DNA from: Gillisella vitis
GTDB taxonomy: Bacteria > Pseudomonadota > Alphaproteobacteria > Rhizobiales > Rhizobiaceae
Assembly: GCF_014204625.1 (NCBI RefSeq)
Contig: NZ_JACHLU010000017.1
Location: forward strand, 43,333-107,332
Direction of reading: 5' to 3'
DNA: 64,000 nt
Under the pieces are notes generated by a model, which worked only from the letters and a program-made list of their open reading frames with translations, made no database searches and was not told the origin of the DNA. This document shows, one piece after another, positions 35,856-42,803 of the stretch (position 1 is the first letter of the stretch; each line of letters starts with the position of its first letter). Position numbers and translations under genes: made by a program.

Positions 35856-36059
35856 ATGACGATCCAAGAAACCTACATCACCAATGACGCATATCACGGC
35901 ATCCTCGATAAACTGGAAAACCTCTTTCGCACATTCGATACCACCGCGCCGGACGATCTACGCACTCGCATGGTTATGATTCTTGGCGAAGAAGGTGGAG
36001 TGTGGCCCGCATCGTGCCAGAACGGCGACGATAAACAGGGCGTCAATCAGGCCGCCTAA
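35856..36059 (+). CDS. Small protein of unknown function behind the repressed promoter
   Basis: 67 aa (MTIQETYITNDAYHGILDKL, then ENLFRTFDTTAPDDLRTRMV, acidic and polar). CGGAGACAGCC precedes the ATG. It is the first gene of the rightward unit under the RHH-type operators, the place where anti-repressors or excision factors often lie. No family is recognisable. Confidence 0.5.
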   Translation: MTIQETYITNDAYHGILDKLENLFRTFDTTAPDDLRTRMVMILGEEGGVWPASCQNGDDKQGVNQAA

Positions 36060-36256
36060 ACAATCCTGTCATAAGAAAACAATGGCTTAATCCACTCGCC
36101 AAACACGCCTGTGGATTTCCATACTTGCGTGTGAGAAATGAGATGTCCCGCAACGAACAGGGACGATCCCAATGGAAAAACACCATAAGAATTGAGAGTG
36201 ACCGGCAGAGCTATGCCGATCCTATCAACCGCCCTTTGCGTGGCGGCATCAAGCAT
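36056..36256 (-). CDS. Doubtful small ORF (66 codons)
   Basis: Open from ATG 36256, MLDAATQRAVDRIGIALPVT to IKPLFSYDRIV. No ribosome binding site is visible and it is antisense within an otherwise rightward unit, so it may be chance. It is the only candidate in the 250-nt gap between 36059 and 36311. Confidence 0.2.
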   Translation of the reverse strand: MLDAATQRAVDRIGIALPVTLNSYGVFPLGSSLFVAGHLISHTQVWKSTGVFGEWIKPLFSYDRIV

Positions 36257-36310
36257 CTTGCTTGATTGGAATACTGCCGGACAGCGCCAACCGTCCGGCA
36301 GATAAATGGA

Positions 36311-36739
36311 ATGCAGACTACCAAATCAACCTTCCAACGCCCTATGGGCAGAAAGCTTTATACCATGTCGAAGGGAACGATTGAAGGCGTCACCGGACGC
36401 GACAGCTACATTCAGGCAAAGGCGCTCATTTACGCAATTGCTATGATCCAGAGCTTGCCGAAGGACAGGCAGGAATGGAGCGACATGCGTGATATGTGCG
36501 CTATCGCCCGCACCATTGATCCCACCAGCCTTGCAAACCTGATCTACCAGACGCAGCGGCATACTGGGATCACAATCGATATTTGGCCGGATCGTGACGA
36601 AGACCTCACGGAATATGATCGCCGCGAGAAGAAGGCGCTCAAGGCTAATATTGGTTCATATATCGAAAAGATGGCGCAGCAGGTTGCCAAGTCGCTTGCG
36701 GAATATAATGCAAGCATGGGCCTTGGGGAGGACGCATAA
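36311..36739 (+). CDS. Element protein of unknown function
   Basis: 142 aa from ATG 36311 (MQTTKSTFQRPMGRKLYTMS). It is mostly helical and polar: GRDSYIQAKALIYAIAMIQS, EWSDMRDMCAIARTIDP and an acidic-basic stretch WPDRDEDLTEYDRREKKALK. Alternative starts are ATG 36344 and 36365; none has a strong ribosome binding site. Its stop overlaps the next start (TAATG), so the two are coupled. Confidence 0.55.
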   Translation: MQTTKSTFQRPMGRKLYTMSKGTIEGVTGRDSYIQAKALIYAIAMIQSLPKDRQEWSDMRDMCAIARTIDPTSLANLIYQTQRHTGITIDIWPDRDEDLTEYDRREKKALKANIGSYIEKMAQQVAKSLAEYNASMGLGEDA

Positions 36740-36990
36740 TGTCCGTCACCAACTTCACGGAAATCACCATGGACGACTTCATGGCGTTTATCACCCACCA
36801 GAGAGACGCCATGATTAAGGCCATGCTGGATTATAACGACGCAGTCGAAGGCTTGCAGGCGATTGCTCGTATGACGCCGCCTGATGAACCGGGCGTAGCT
36901 AATTTGGGCGAAGATAACGAAGTTATCACCCGGTTCGTAACGGCTACCCGCGCTTTTAAGCGGATTAGCAACACTGTAGGCACCGTTTAA
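36739..36990 (+). CDS. Small acidic protein of unknown function
   Basis: 83 aa (MSVTNFTEITMDDFMAFITH, then QRDAMIKAMLDYNDAVEGLQ). Coupled by TAATG to the preceding gene and followed by a strong terminator at 37052-37075. The cluster 35856-36990 is therefore one transcription unit with its own promoter and terminator. No family recognised. Confidence 0.55.
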   Translation: MSVTNFTEITMDDFMAFITHQRDAMIKAMLDYNDAVEGLQAIARMTPPDEPGVANLGEDNEVITRFVTATRAFKRISNTVGTV

Positions 36991-37051
36991 CCGATTCATC
37001 GCCAGAGCCAAAGCACACGAACGGCGACTGCGGCCTCACCAGTCAATAACA

Positions 37052-37075
37052 GCCCGCCGACTTTCATCGGCGGGC
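37052..37075. terminator. Strong terminator between convergent genes
   Basis: Perfect 9-bp stem GCCCGCCGA / TCGGCGGGC with a 6-nt loop, followed on the + strand by CTTATCGTTTTT. It lies between the rightward small-gene unit and the leftward Abi-alpha-like gene. Confidence 0.85.
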
Positions 37076-37085
37076 CTTATCGTTT

Positions 37086-37784
37086 TTACCCCCGCATGAT
37101 CGATTGCTTGAACATGAGCAACAACGGCAGCGCACGAAACTCGCCGATTGAGGTATCTATCTCGACGTTGCAAGGCATCTTGTGGCCGTCCCTCGCTGCA
37201 AACACTACGCTTCCCGAATTATCACATGAGAAAAGGCCAAGAGCAACGAAACGAGCGAGAGAAAAATTCAGCGCCTGCTCAGATGTTTTGAAGTCTTCAG
37301 CCTTCAACTTTAATGATTCTTGCAATAATTCCGCAAGGTCCAGTTCGAATAAGCGGTCCAGAACGACTTTATCTTCCGGCTCTAGTTTGCTTATCACGTT
37401 CGTAATCATCGCCGTCACGCCGACTGGAGCGTTTGGATCTGCCGAATTCGCAATATAGGCTGCCCACAATTCTTGAAGATCATCATCGCTTTCAACAGAG
37501 AGTGCTTCGATTAGAGGGATTGCCGCCCGCTCCTCGATCTTCAGAAATTGGCTATCTAGGCCCAGAGCCTTTAAATGCTTTGCAGTTTTGGCGGCGACGG
37601 ACGCGCGGTTCCTTATCTTAAACCCATTGGCAGAATCTGCTGCGGCCTCCGCCAAGGCGTGAATTGCGTCTTCGAACGTCTTCGTGAGATAGCCTCCTCC
37701 CTTCTCTCCGGCATCTATGGCCTTGCCCGTGGTTTTTGCTATCTCGCCGGCTGCCTTGAAGGCTTCATCGCCAATCATTTTCAT
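37086..37784 (-). CDS. Abi-alpha / DUF4393-like protein, probable phage defence cargo
   Basis: 232 aa. The N-terminal part is Ala/Lys-rich and helical (EAFKAAGEIAKTTGKAIDAG). The core LGLDSQFLKIEERAAIPLIE then ALSVESDDDLQELWAAYIAN and SADPN matches the DUF4393/Abi-alpha pattern (conserved Pro-Leu-xx-Glu, E/D-rich, LQ-LWA-LLANA-DP). Some members act in abortive infection. ATG 37784 lies just behind AGAGGGG; ATG 37778 gives better spacing. It sits alone, leftward, between the last terminator and attR, the typical cargo position in phage satellites. The family call is by motif only. Confidence 0.65.
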   Translation of the reverse strand: MKMIGDEAFKAAGEIAKTTGKAIDAGEKGGGYLTKTFEDAIHALAEAAADSANGFKIRNRASVAAKTAKHLKALGLDSQFLKIEERAAIPLIEALSVESDDDLQELWAAYIANSADPNAPVGVTAMITNVISKLEPEDKVVLDRLFELDLAELLQESLKLKAEDFKTSEQALNFSLARFVALGLFSCDNSGSVVFAARDGHKMPCNVEIDTSIGEFRALPLLLMFKQSIMRG

Positions 37785-37960
37785 GTCCCCTCTTTGGCTG
37801 CTTTTGTGTGCATTAAGCGGCAAGCTAATTCTCTACCATGCCAGCGCGTGGCAAAAGTTTCACATACTTCGAACCAACTGCCGTCATTGCCAGCGCCATG
37901 GTTGGCCCCAGCGACGACTCGCAGATTGGGGGGAAAAATAAGGACGCGCAACCATTACCT

Positions 37961-37995
37961 ATGTTACGGAAATATGCACCGGAAAACTGTTACGG
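37961..37995. promoter_or_regulatory. Two TGTTACGG repeats, probable integrase arm sites (right)
   Basis: TGTTACGGA at 37961-37969 and TGTTACGGT at 37987-37995, in the same orientation as the three copies at the left end, 53-87 nt inside the attR core. No gene lies between the Abi-alpha start and the tRNA. Confidence 0.65.
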
Positions 37996-38047
37996 TTAGA
38001 TGTTTCTAAAGTAACAAAACTACTTGATTTTATTGAGAAAAATGCAT

Positions 38048-38065
38048 ATGGCTGGGGCGCCAGGA
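38048..38065. repeat. attR core inside tRNA-Gln
   Basis: ATGGCTGGGGCGCCAGGA, the 3' end of tRNA-Gln with CCA, repeated at 21535-21552 with one mismatch. Confidence 0.9.
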
Positions 38066-38123
38066 TTCGAACCTGGGCATGCCGGTACCAAAAACCAGTG
38101 CCTTACCGCTTGGCTACGCCCCA
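38049..38123 (-). tRNA. tRNA-Gln (TTG)
   Basis: The reverse strand folds as a full cloverleaf: acceptor TGGGGCG / CGCCCCA, D-arm with AGCCAAGCGGTAAGGC, anticodon arm CTGGT-TTTTGGT-ACCGG with anticodon TTG, T-arm with GGTTCGAATCC, discriminator G and encoded CCA. Its 3' end is the integration site of the 16.5-kb element and is kept intact. Confidence 0.97.
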
Positions 38124-38362
38124 CCGAGAAAGGATTGATCGAAAATCGTCTCACCTTTCGGATGGCCGGTCATTAGCAAAACTGTGCGCCGCCTGCAATG
38201 ACCCTTTTCGCATTTTTCAACAAAAACCGCTCTTGCAGCCATTAAACTCAGAAAGAAGCCACGATTGCCGCACCGTGTCTGTTGATACAGCCTGTCATTC
38301 GGCTTTACTCTGGACTGCCGTGCAATAAGATGCCGTCATTCTTGCAATTTTAAGGACGTCTG

Positions 38363-38659
38363 ATGCCCGGTTATTCTGCTCGCCCCCCTGCCATTCCAAC
38401 CACGCTTGTTGATGATGCCGTTGTGCGAATCATCCGCTGGGATTTTGAACCGGGGGCTGCCACCGGCCATCATGTGCATGGTCTGGGGTATGTTGTCGTG
38501 CCGATGACCGATTGCCATTTTTTGATCGAAGACGAAAGTGGCGAGCGCCGCGTGACCAGCCGTGCCGGTGAGGCCTATCGCCGCGATGCCGGTGTGGCCC
38601 ATAATGTCGTCAACGGTGGCGATGCGCCAATGGCATTTGTTGAAATCGAATATAAATAA
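38363..38659 (+). CDS. Small cupin-domain protein
   Basis: 98 aa single cupin. Motif 1 is seen in GAATGHHVHGLGYVVVPMTD with metal-ligand histidines, and motif 2 in AGEAYRRDAGVAHNVVNGGD with the later His. AAGGACGTC precedes the ATG. Small cupins bind a metal and act as enzymes or sensors; the substrate is not predictable. It stands alone between tRNA-Gln and a hairpin at 38700-38744. Confidence 0.85.
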   Translation: MPGYSARPPAIPTTLVDDAVVRIIRWDFEPGAATGHHVHGLGYVVVPMTDCHFLIEDESGERRVTSRAGEAYRRDAGVAHNVVNGGDAPMAFVEIEYK

Positions 38660-38699
38660 AGCCTGCGGCACAAACGACGTCAATGCGTCAGCGCCCGAC

Positions 38700-38744
38700 T
38701 GCATCGATCCAAACGGGGGCGACAGCCGAGTTTGGATCGATGCA
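38700..38744 (+). terminator. Perfect 15-bp hairpin after the cupin gene
   Basis: TGCATCGATCCAAAC (38700-38714) pairs exactly with GTTTGGATCGATGCA (38730-38744) around GGGGGCGACAGCCGA. No T tract follows. A related layout (stem, loop with GCCGAT.AGCCGAG, stem, then AATGCAT) occurs at 43765-43798, so it may be a repeat family rather than a plain terminator. Confidence 0.5.
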
Positions 38745-38755
38745 TAAACATAAAC

Positions 38756-38800
38756 CTCGTGCACGAGAGCATGAACGACGTGAATGCGTCAGTGCACGAG
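38756..38800. repeat. Inverted repeat carrying the CGACGTGAATGCGTCAG motif
   Basis: CTCGTGCAC (38756-38764) and GTGCACGAG (38792-38800) enclose AACGACGTGAATGCGTCAG. The same inner motif is at 21394-21410 and, with one change, at 38675-38691. Confidence 0.55.
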
Positions 38801-38831
38801 TGACAAATAATTTCAGAAGGTTGGATACGGT

Positions 38832-39749
38832 ATGACGATACTGGCCACATCGCCTTTACGCGCAGATTATGATGCAGCCCATGGACAATGTATTGCCCTT
38901 GCGCCCGGCGTGCAGCGTGTGACGGCCAACAACCCCGGTGTCATGACCTTTCAGGGTACCAACAGCTATATTGTTGGTGATGCCTCTGTCTGCATCATTG
39001 ATCCCGGCCCGGACGATGATGCACATTTTGAGGCATTGCAGCGGGCTTTGGCTGGGCGGCACGTCAGCCATATCATCATCAGCCATACCCATCGGGATCA
39101 TTGCGGGCTGGCAAACCGGCTGAAACAGGCAACAGGTGCGCTGCTGGTGGCCGAGGGCGCGCACCGGCTATCGCGGTCGCTGCATGATGGCGAAGAGGCC
39201 GCCTTTGGCGAAAGCAGCGACTGGGACTTCAGCCCGGACATCACTCTGGTGGATGGCCAGCAGCTTTGCGGCGATGGCTGGACACTGGAAACCGTCTTAA
39301 CGCCCGGCCATGCTGCCAATCACGCCGCCTTTGCGCTGAAGGATACCGGCCTGCTGTTTTCCGCCGATCATATCATGGCCTGGGCCACCACGGTCATTGC
39401 TCCTCCAGATGGCTCAATGCGTGATTATATGGCGTCTTTGGACAAGCTGCTCTTGCGCAGTGATACGGTTTATCTGCCCGGTCATGGCGGACCCGTGATG
39501 GAACCTGCCGCCTATGTCAGCGGCCTGAAAACCCACCGTATCATGCGCGAAAAAGCGATATTAAACCGCATTCAGGCCGGAGATCAGACCATTGATGCCA
39601 TGGTCGCTGCCATGTATCGCGGCATTGATCTCAAGCTTCACAAGGCAGCCTGCTTTTCGGTGCTGGCCCATGTCGAGGATCTGGTGCAAAGAGGTGCGGT
39701 CAACGCTCAGGGACCAGCGCTGCTGCACAGCACCTTCACACCGGCCTGA
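38832..39749 (+). CDS. Metallo-beta-lactamase-fold hydrolase (LACTB2-like)
   Basis: 305 aa. The zinc motif HxHxDH is present as IISHTHRDHCGLANRL, with further ligands in LTPGHAANHAAF and FSADHIMAW, and YLPGHGGPVMEP towards the C-terminus. The winged-helix-like end (HKAACFSVLAHVEDLVQRGA) is typical of the LACTB2/glyoxalase-II-like group, whose members are nucleases or thioester hydrolases; the substrate is not predictable. It ends before a very strong terminator. Confidence 0.85.
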   Translation: MTILATSPLRADYDAAHGQCIALAPGVQRVTANNPGVMTFQGTNSYIVGDASVCIIDPGPDDDAHFEALQRALAGRHVSHIIISHTHRDHCGLANRLKQATGALLVAEGAHRLSRSLHDGEEAAFGESSDWDFSPDITLVDGQQLCGDGWTLETVLTPGHAANHAAFALKDTGLLFSADHIMAWATTVIAPPDGSMRDYMASLDKLLLRSDTVYLPGHGGPVMEPAAYVSGLKTHRIMREKAILNRIQAGDQTIDAMVAAMYRGIDLKLHKAACFSVLAHVEDLVQRGAVNAQGPALLHSTFTPA

Positions 39750-39783
39750 AACACGGCTCTATCCTTGCCGAAAACAAGAGAAG

Positions 39784-39824
39784 TGAGAGGCTGTCTGGTT
39801 CAATGTGAACCAGACAGCCTCTCA
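39784..39824 (+). terminator. Very strong terminator (19-bp stem, ATG loop)
   Basis: TGAGAGGCTGTCTGGTTCA pairs perfectly with its inverse copy ending at 39824 around a 3-nt ATG loop, followed by ATTTCTTTGTTTTCG. It lies 35 nt after the hydrolase stop. Confidence 0.9.
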
Positions 39825-39853
39825 ATTTCTTTGTTTTCGTTTGTCTGATCAGT

Positions 39854-39888
39854 AAAACCGGATTCCACTTTTTCCCTGACAAACTCTA
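39854..39888. repeat. Short palindromic repeat family, copy 2
   Basis: AAAACCGGATTCCACTTTTT followed by CCCTGACAAACTCTA. It is nearly the same as 60941-60974. Its last three bases supply the TAG stop of the leftward DUF1499 gene. Confidence 0.7.
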
Positions 39889-40791
39889 TTGCGCGGCAAT
39901 GCCCAGAAGTGCGCCATCCATGGCCGTTAAATAGCGGTTGGCAATCTGCGCAGAAAAGCCGAGATCATGCGGCCCATAGCGGCTGGCCACGCGCATATCC
40001 ACCAGCACACTATCCTCTTCCTCGCGCAGACGAATGACGAGATCGAAGGGAAAACCAAAGATGACATCACGACTGCTGGCTTGAATACGAATGGTTCCGG
40101 GCGGCTCATTATCGGTATCGGGCATGTCTGTCACAGGCTCCGGGCGCGGCATGGGCACAGGTGCCTTGATGCCGACCTCGCCCCCGAGCAATTCCGGTGT
40201 CATCGCGGGACTGGGAAAATCGGGTCTGGCATAGGCAGCGCCTGCCGTTGCGGTTACCCGCAACCGCTGATCTGCCGCGACCTTTCGAGCCGTCTGATAA
40301 ATCAGATCCAGCGCGCCATTATAGCTGCGCACCGTCAAGGTTGGATAGGCCAACATCTGCTCCGCTGCGTGCTGTGCCGGATCAGATGTCGGGCGCGGCA
40401 GCCAGCCTTGCACGGCTTTTGGCGTCGAAATCCAGTCTGCCGGATTGGTCAAATCCGTGGCAATCTCAAAGATCACCGGGCGATTTTGATAATATTCTAT
40501 TGCCAGCGCCATAACACTCAGCGGCAAAGCCGCAATCACCAGCGCCTTGCTGGCCGCCATACCGCCTTTTGCCCCCACCTGCCACAGCCGCCAGAGGCCC
40601 CACAGCGAAAGCGGCACCGATAAAAGCGCAAGGCCACCGGAAACCAGCACCAGCATGATAAAAACCGGCATGTGCAAAGGGCCAAAGCGAAACACCGCCC
40701 AGCTCACCAGCAGCGTGAAAAGTGCAAGACTGGCCAGTCGCAAAGCATATCTGGCGGCTTTGGAAACAGGTCGAATGAATCGGATCGTCAT
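39886..40791 (-). CDS. DUF1499 membrane protein
   Basis: 301 aa. The N-terminal 95 residues contain three hydrophobic segments (YALRLASLALFTLLVSWAVF, MPVFIMLVLVSGGLALLSVP, KALVIAALPLSVMALAIEYY). The C-terminal part is DUF1499 (YNGALDLIYQTARKVA, IRIQASSRDVIFGFPFDLVI then RLREEEDSVLVDMRVASRYG and DLG). The function of the family is unknown. Start ATG 40791. The stop codon lies in a dispersed repeat. Monocistronic. Confidence 0.85.
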   Translation of the reverse strand: MTIRFIRPVSKAARYALRLASLALFTLLVSWAVFRFGPLHMPVFIMLVLVSGGLALLSVPLSLWGLWRLWQVGAKGGMAASKALVIAALPLSVMALAIEYYQNRPVIFEIATDLTNPADWISTPKAVQGWLPRPTSDPAQHAAEQMLAYPTLTVRSYNGALDLIYQTARKVAADQRLRVTATAGAAYARPDFPSPAMTPELLGGEVGIKAPVPMPRPEPVTDMPDTDNEPPGTIRIQASSRDVIFGFPFDLVIRLREEEDSVLVDMRVASRYGPHDLGFSAQIANRYLTAMDGALLGIAAQ

Positions 40792-41282
40792 ACGGGACGA
40801 ATGAACTCCAGCTTATGGTTCCATCAATGTTTAGCTTGACCACCCCCATGGCGCAAGCCACGGACAGCCATGTGCAGCGCAACATCAGCAAACGGCGAAA
40901 TATTTTGCCAGACCCCCCTTTTTCGGGAGTTGCACCGCACCCATCGCAGCGCTACAAACATCATGAAAACTGTTTTCCTATGCGACATACGTTTCAATCT
41001 GGGCGTTTCAATCTGGGCGCGCCAACCCATGAAAAATTGGAAATCGCCGTGATAGCGCAAACATAAAACAATAGACGGCGAAAATCGTGGCGATGCCGTG
41101 CCTGGAAGATCTTGCACATTGTGAGTGTCAACGTGCCACGGCTCTTTATTGTTCAATAATTTAACACTTAAAAATTTAAAACGAAAATAATCCACAATAA
41201 GAAATGGCTACATTGCTGACACCTCTGGCAAAAGATCAGCTTTACTGGCAAGAAATACAAAGGGGATACTACAGGAGGACGC
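40792..41282. other. Intergenic region upstream of the LacI-family gene
   Basis: 490 nt between divergent genes. It contains a perfect tandem duplication of the 14-mer GTTTCAATCTGGGC (40991-41018) and an A+T-rich promoter-like stretch at 41150-41210. I see no convincing gene. Confidence 0.5.
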
Positions 41283-42308
41283 GTGAAAGAAAAACGTCGG
41301 GGAAAAGCACATAAGATAACATTAAGTGATGTTGCCGAAAAGGTTGGCGTCAGTCCTATTACGATTTCAAGAGCATTAAACCGGCCGGAAAAAGTAACGG
41401 ATGAATTGCGCGAAACTATTCTGGAGGCTGTCAAGGAACTGGGATATGTGCCCGATTTCGCAGCGCGCGCCCTGGCCAGCCGGACCAGCAATATCATCGG
41501 CGTTTTATCATCAATGCTCAGCAACAGCATCTTCCCGCCGGTCATGAGGGGCATTGAAGATCGCGTGCGTGATAGCGGAATGCGCATTCAGTATGTCAAC
41601 ACCAGCTTCGATGTGGAAGAAGAAATTCATGAATTGAAACAGTTCTTTGCCCAGAATCCCGCAGGGGTGATGATTGGTGGCGTGCGCATTGATCCAAAAG
41701 TGAGCGATCTTCTGCGCCAGGCCCCCTGCCCTGTTGTGCAATTTGTTGACATCAGCTCCCCTGCCATCGACATGGCCATTGGTGTTGACAACCGCGCCGC
41801 GGGCAAGGTTGCCATCGATCACCTGCTGGCAAAAGGCTATCGACGGATTGGGTTTTGCTCCGGGCGGGTCGATATTCCCGTGACCATGCGGCTGGAAAGT
41901 TACCGGCAGCGCCTCTCCGAAGCAGGGCTTTACAACCCCGATCTGGTGATCTCGGTCAGTGCCGAAAACCCGATCAGTCTGGGTGGTGAAATTCTTGATC
42001 GCCTGTTTGCTGTTGCGCCAGACCTTGACGCCATTCTCTGCGCCCATGATGATCTGGCCATCGGCGTTTTGTTTGAATGTCAGCGCCGTGGTATCCAGAT
42101 TGCAAAGCAGCTGGGCATTTGCGGCTTTAGCGACATCGACTATTCCGCACATATTGTACCATCGCTCACCACGGTGCGGATGCCGCTGTATCAACTGGGC
42201 TACAGCGCCGCCAACATGATCTTGCGCGTCAAGGAAGGCCGTCAACACACGGAGCCGGTGGATCTGGGTTTTCAGCTGATTGAGCGGGAATCAACCCAGC
42301 GCACATGA
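41283..42308 (+). CDS. LacI-family transcriptional regulator (GntR-like)
   Basis: 341 aa. The HTH is ITLSDVAEKVGVSPITISRA then LNRPEKVTDELRETI, with the hinge helix YVPDFAARALASRTSNIIGV. The periplasmic-binding-like sensor follows (VMIGGVRIDPK, AIDHLLAKGYRRIGFCSGR, LDAILCAHDDLAIGVLFECQ, CGFSDIDYSAHIVPSLTTVR). It is closest in style to gluconate GntR regulators. GTG 41283 has ACAGGAGGA upstream. No metabolic gene is adjacent, so the regulon cannot be guessed. Confidence 0.9.
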   Translation: MKEKRRGKAHKITLSDVAEKVGVSPITISRALNRPEKVTDELRETILEAVKELGYVPDFAARALASRTSNIIGVLSSMLSNSIFPPVMRGIEDRVRDSGMRIQYVNTSFDVEEEIHELKQFFAQNPAGVMIGGVRIDPKVSDLLRQAPCPVVQFVDISSPAIDMAIGVDNRAAGKVAIDHLLAKGYRRIGFCSGRVDIPVTMRLESYRQRLSEAGLYNPDLVISVSAENPISLGGEILDRLFAVAPDLDAILCAHDDLAIGVLFECQRRGIQIAKQLGICGFSDIDYSAHIVPSLTTVRMPLYQLGYSAANMILRVKEGRQHTEPVDLGFQLIERESTQRT

Positions 42309-42522
42309 TGTTGGCGCTTGATTGCCGCGCAAAATACGGTAAGTAACCCTTTGAACGCGATTGCCGTTATCTATAGAACGGGATCGGGCGGCCGATTGAC
42401 GTCACGCTGCTGCCACGAGATCACGTGGCCGTTCCTTTGACCGTAGAGCGTGTCACGGCTTTTAAAACTCATAGTTCTCAATCGACTTGTCTGTGATTCT
42501 CCTTGTATGAAGGGAGAATACC

Positions 42523-42699
42523 ATGGTTCATTCACATCCGATTGCATCGCGTATGCGTGTGACAGCGTTTGCTAGAGCATCGGACCGAAAACCGGTCCCC
42601 ACTTTTCGGTCCGATGCTGTAGGCAGGGACACCTTGGTGGTTGCACGTTTTCAGCACACCATATGGCGCACGGCGCTGGAGAGGTTGTCCGGGGTATGA
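42523..42699 (+). CDS. Small ORF (58 codons) that contains a palindromic repeat
   Basis: ATG 42523 follows AAGGGAGA at a good distance and reads MVHSHPIASRMRVTAFARAS, then DRKPVPTFRSDA, which is encoded by the dispersed repeat at 42576-42618, then VGRDTLVVARFQHTIWRTAL and ERLSGV. The Shine-Dalgarno is part of a short inverted pair ATTCTCC / GGAGAAT. It could be a real small gene into which a repeat was inserted in frame, or a chance reading frame. No family recognised. Confidence 0.3.
   Translation: MVHSHPIASRMRVTAFARASDRKPVPTFRSDAVGRDTLVVARFQHTIWRTALERLSGV
42576..42618. repeat. Short palindromic repeat family, copy 3 (perfect hairpin)
   Basis: AGCATCGGACCGAAAA (42576-42591) pairs exactly with TTTTCGGTCCGATGCT (42603-42618) around CCGGTCCCCAC. 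It shares the AAAACCGG.(T)CC.CACTTTT core with copies at 20031, 39854 and 60941. Confidence 0.8.
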
Positions 42700-42730
42700 G
42701 GAAGCCCAGCTTTCACTGACACGTTCTCTT

Positions 42731-42803
42731 TTTATTTGCTTGCGCATGCAAATAAATTATCTTAATGCTTGTTATAAATTTGCATGTGCAAGCAAATTTA
42801 TAA
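42731..42803. promoter_or_regulatory. Two operator palindromes upstream of the SMR genes
   Basis: TTTATTTGC-N8-GCAAATAAA (42731-42756) and TTATAAATTTGC-N8-GCAAATTTATAA (42772-42803) share the half-site pattern TTTGC-N8-GCAAA. The 20-mers at their centres are also near-inverted copies of each other. Size and symmetry fit a MarR-type dimer operator, and a MarR gene lies 1 kb downstream in the same module. Confidence 0.7.

Larger units (their letters stand above)
21535..38065. mobile_element. Integrated phage-like element, possible capsid-forming satellite, in tRNA-Gln
   Basis: 16.5 kb bounded by an 18-nt direct repeat that is the 3' end of tRNA-Gln(TTG). It contains an integrase at the left end, a complete capsid and packaging set (portal, protease-capsid fusion, connector, neck, terminator, adaptor, HNH, TerS, TerL), a tape measure and two tail-chaperone-like genes. 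A regulatory region with small unknown genes and an Abi-alpha-like gene complete it. No replication, lysis, tail-tube, baseplate or receptor-binding genes are visible. The genes from portal to TerL overlap or abut, so the operon looks intact. Whether it is a satellite or a decaying siphophage cannot be settled from sequence alone. Confidence 0.9.

Noticed and set aside
36056..36256. Leftward 66-codon ORF as a second repressor of the element
   Set aside because: No ribosome binding site, no recognisable motif, and antisense within a rightward unit; listed only as a doubtful ORF.
40991..41018. Tandem 14-mer GTTTCAATCTGGGC as a CRISPR-like or iteron array
   Set aside because: Only two copies without spacers; most likely a simple local duplication. 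No CRISPR array was seen anywhere in the window.
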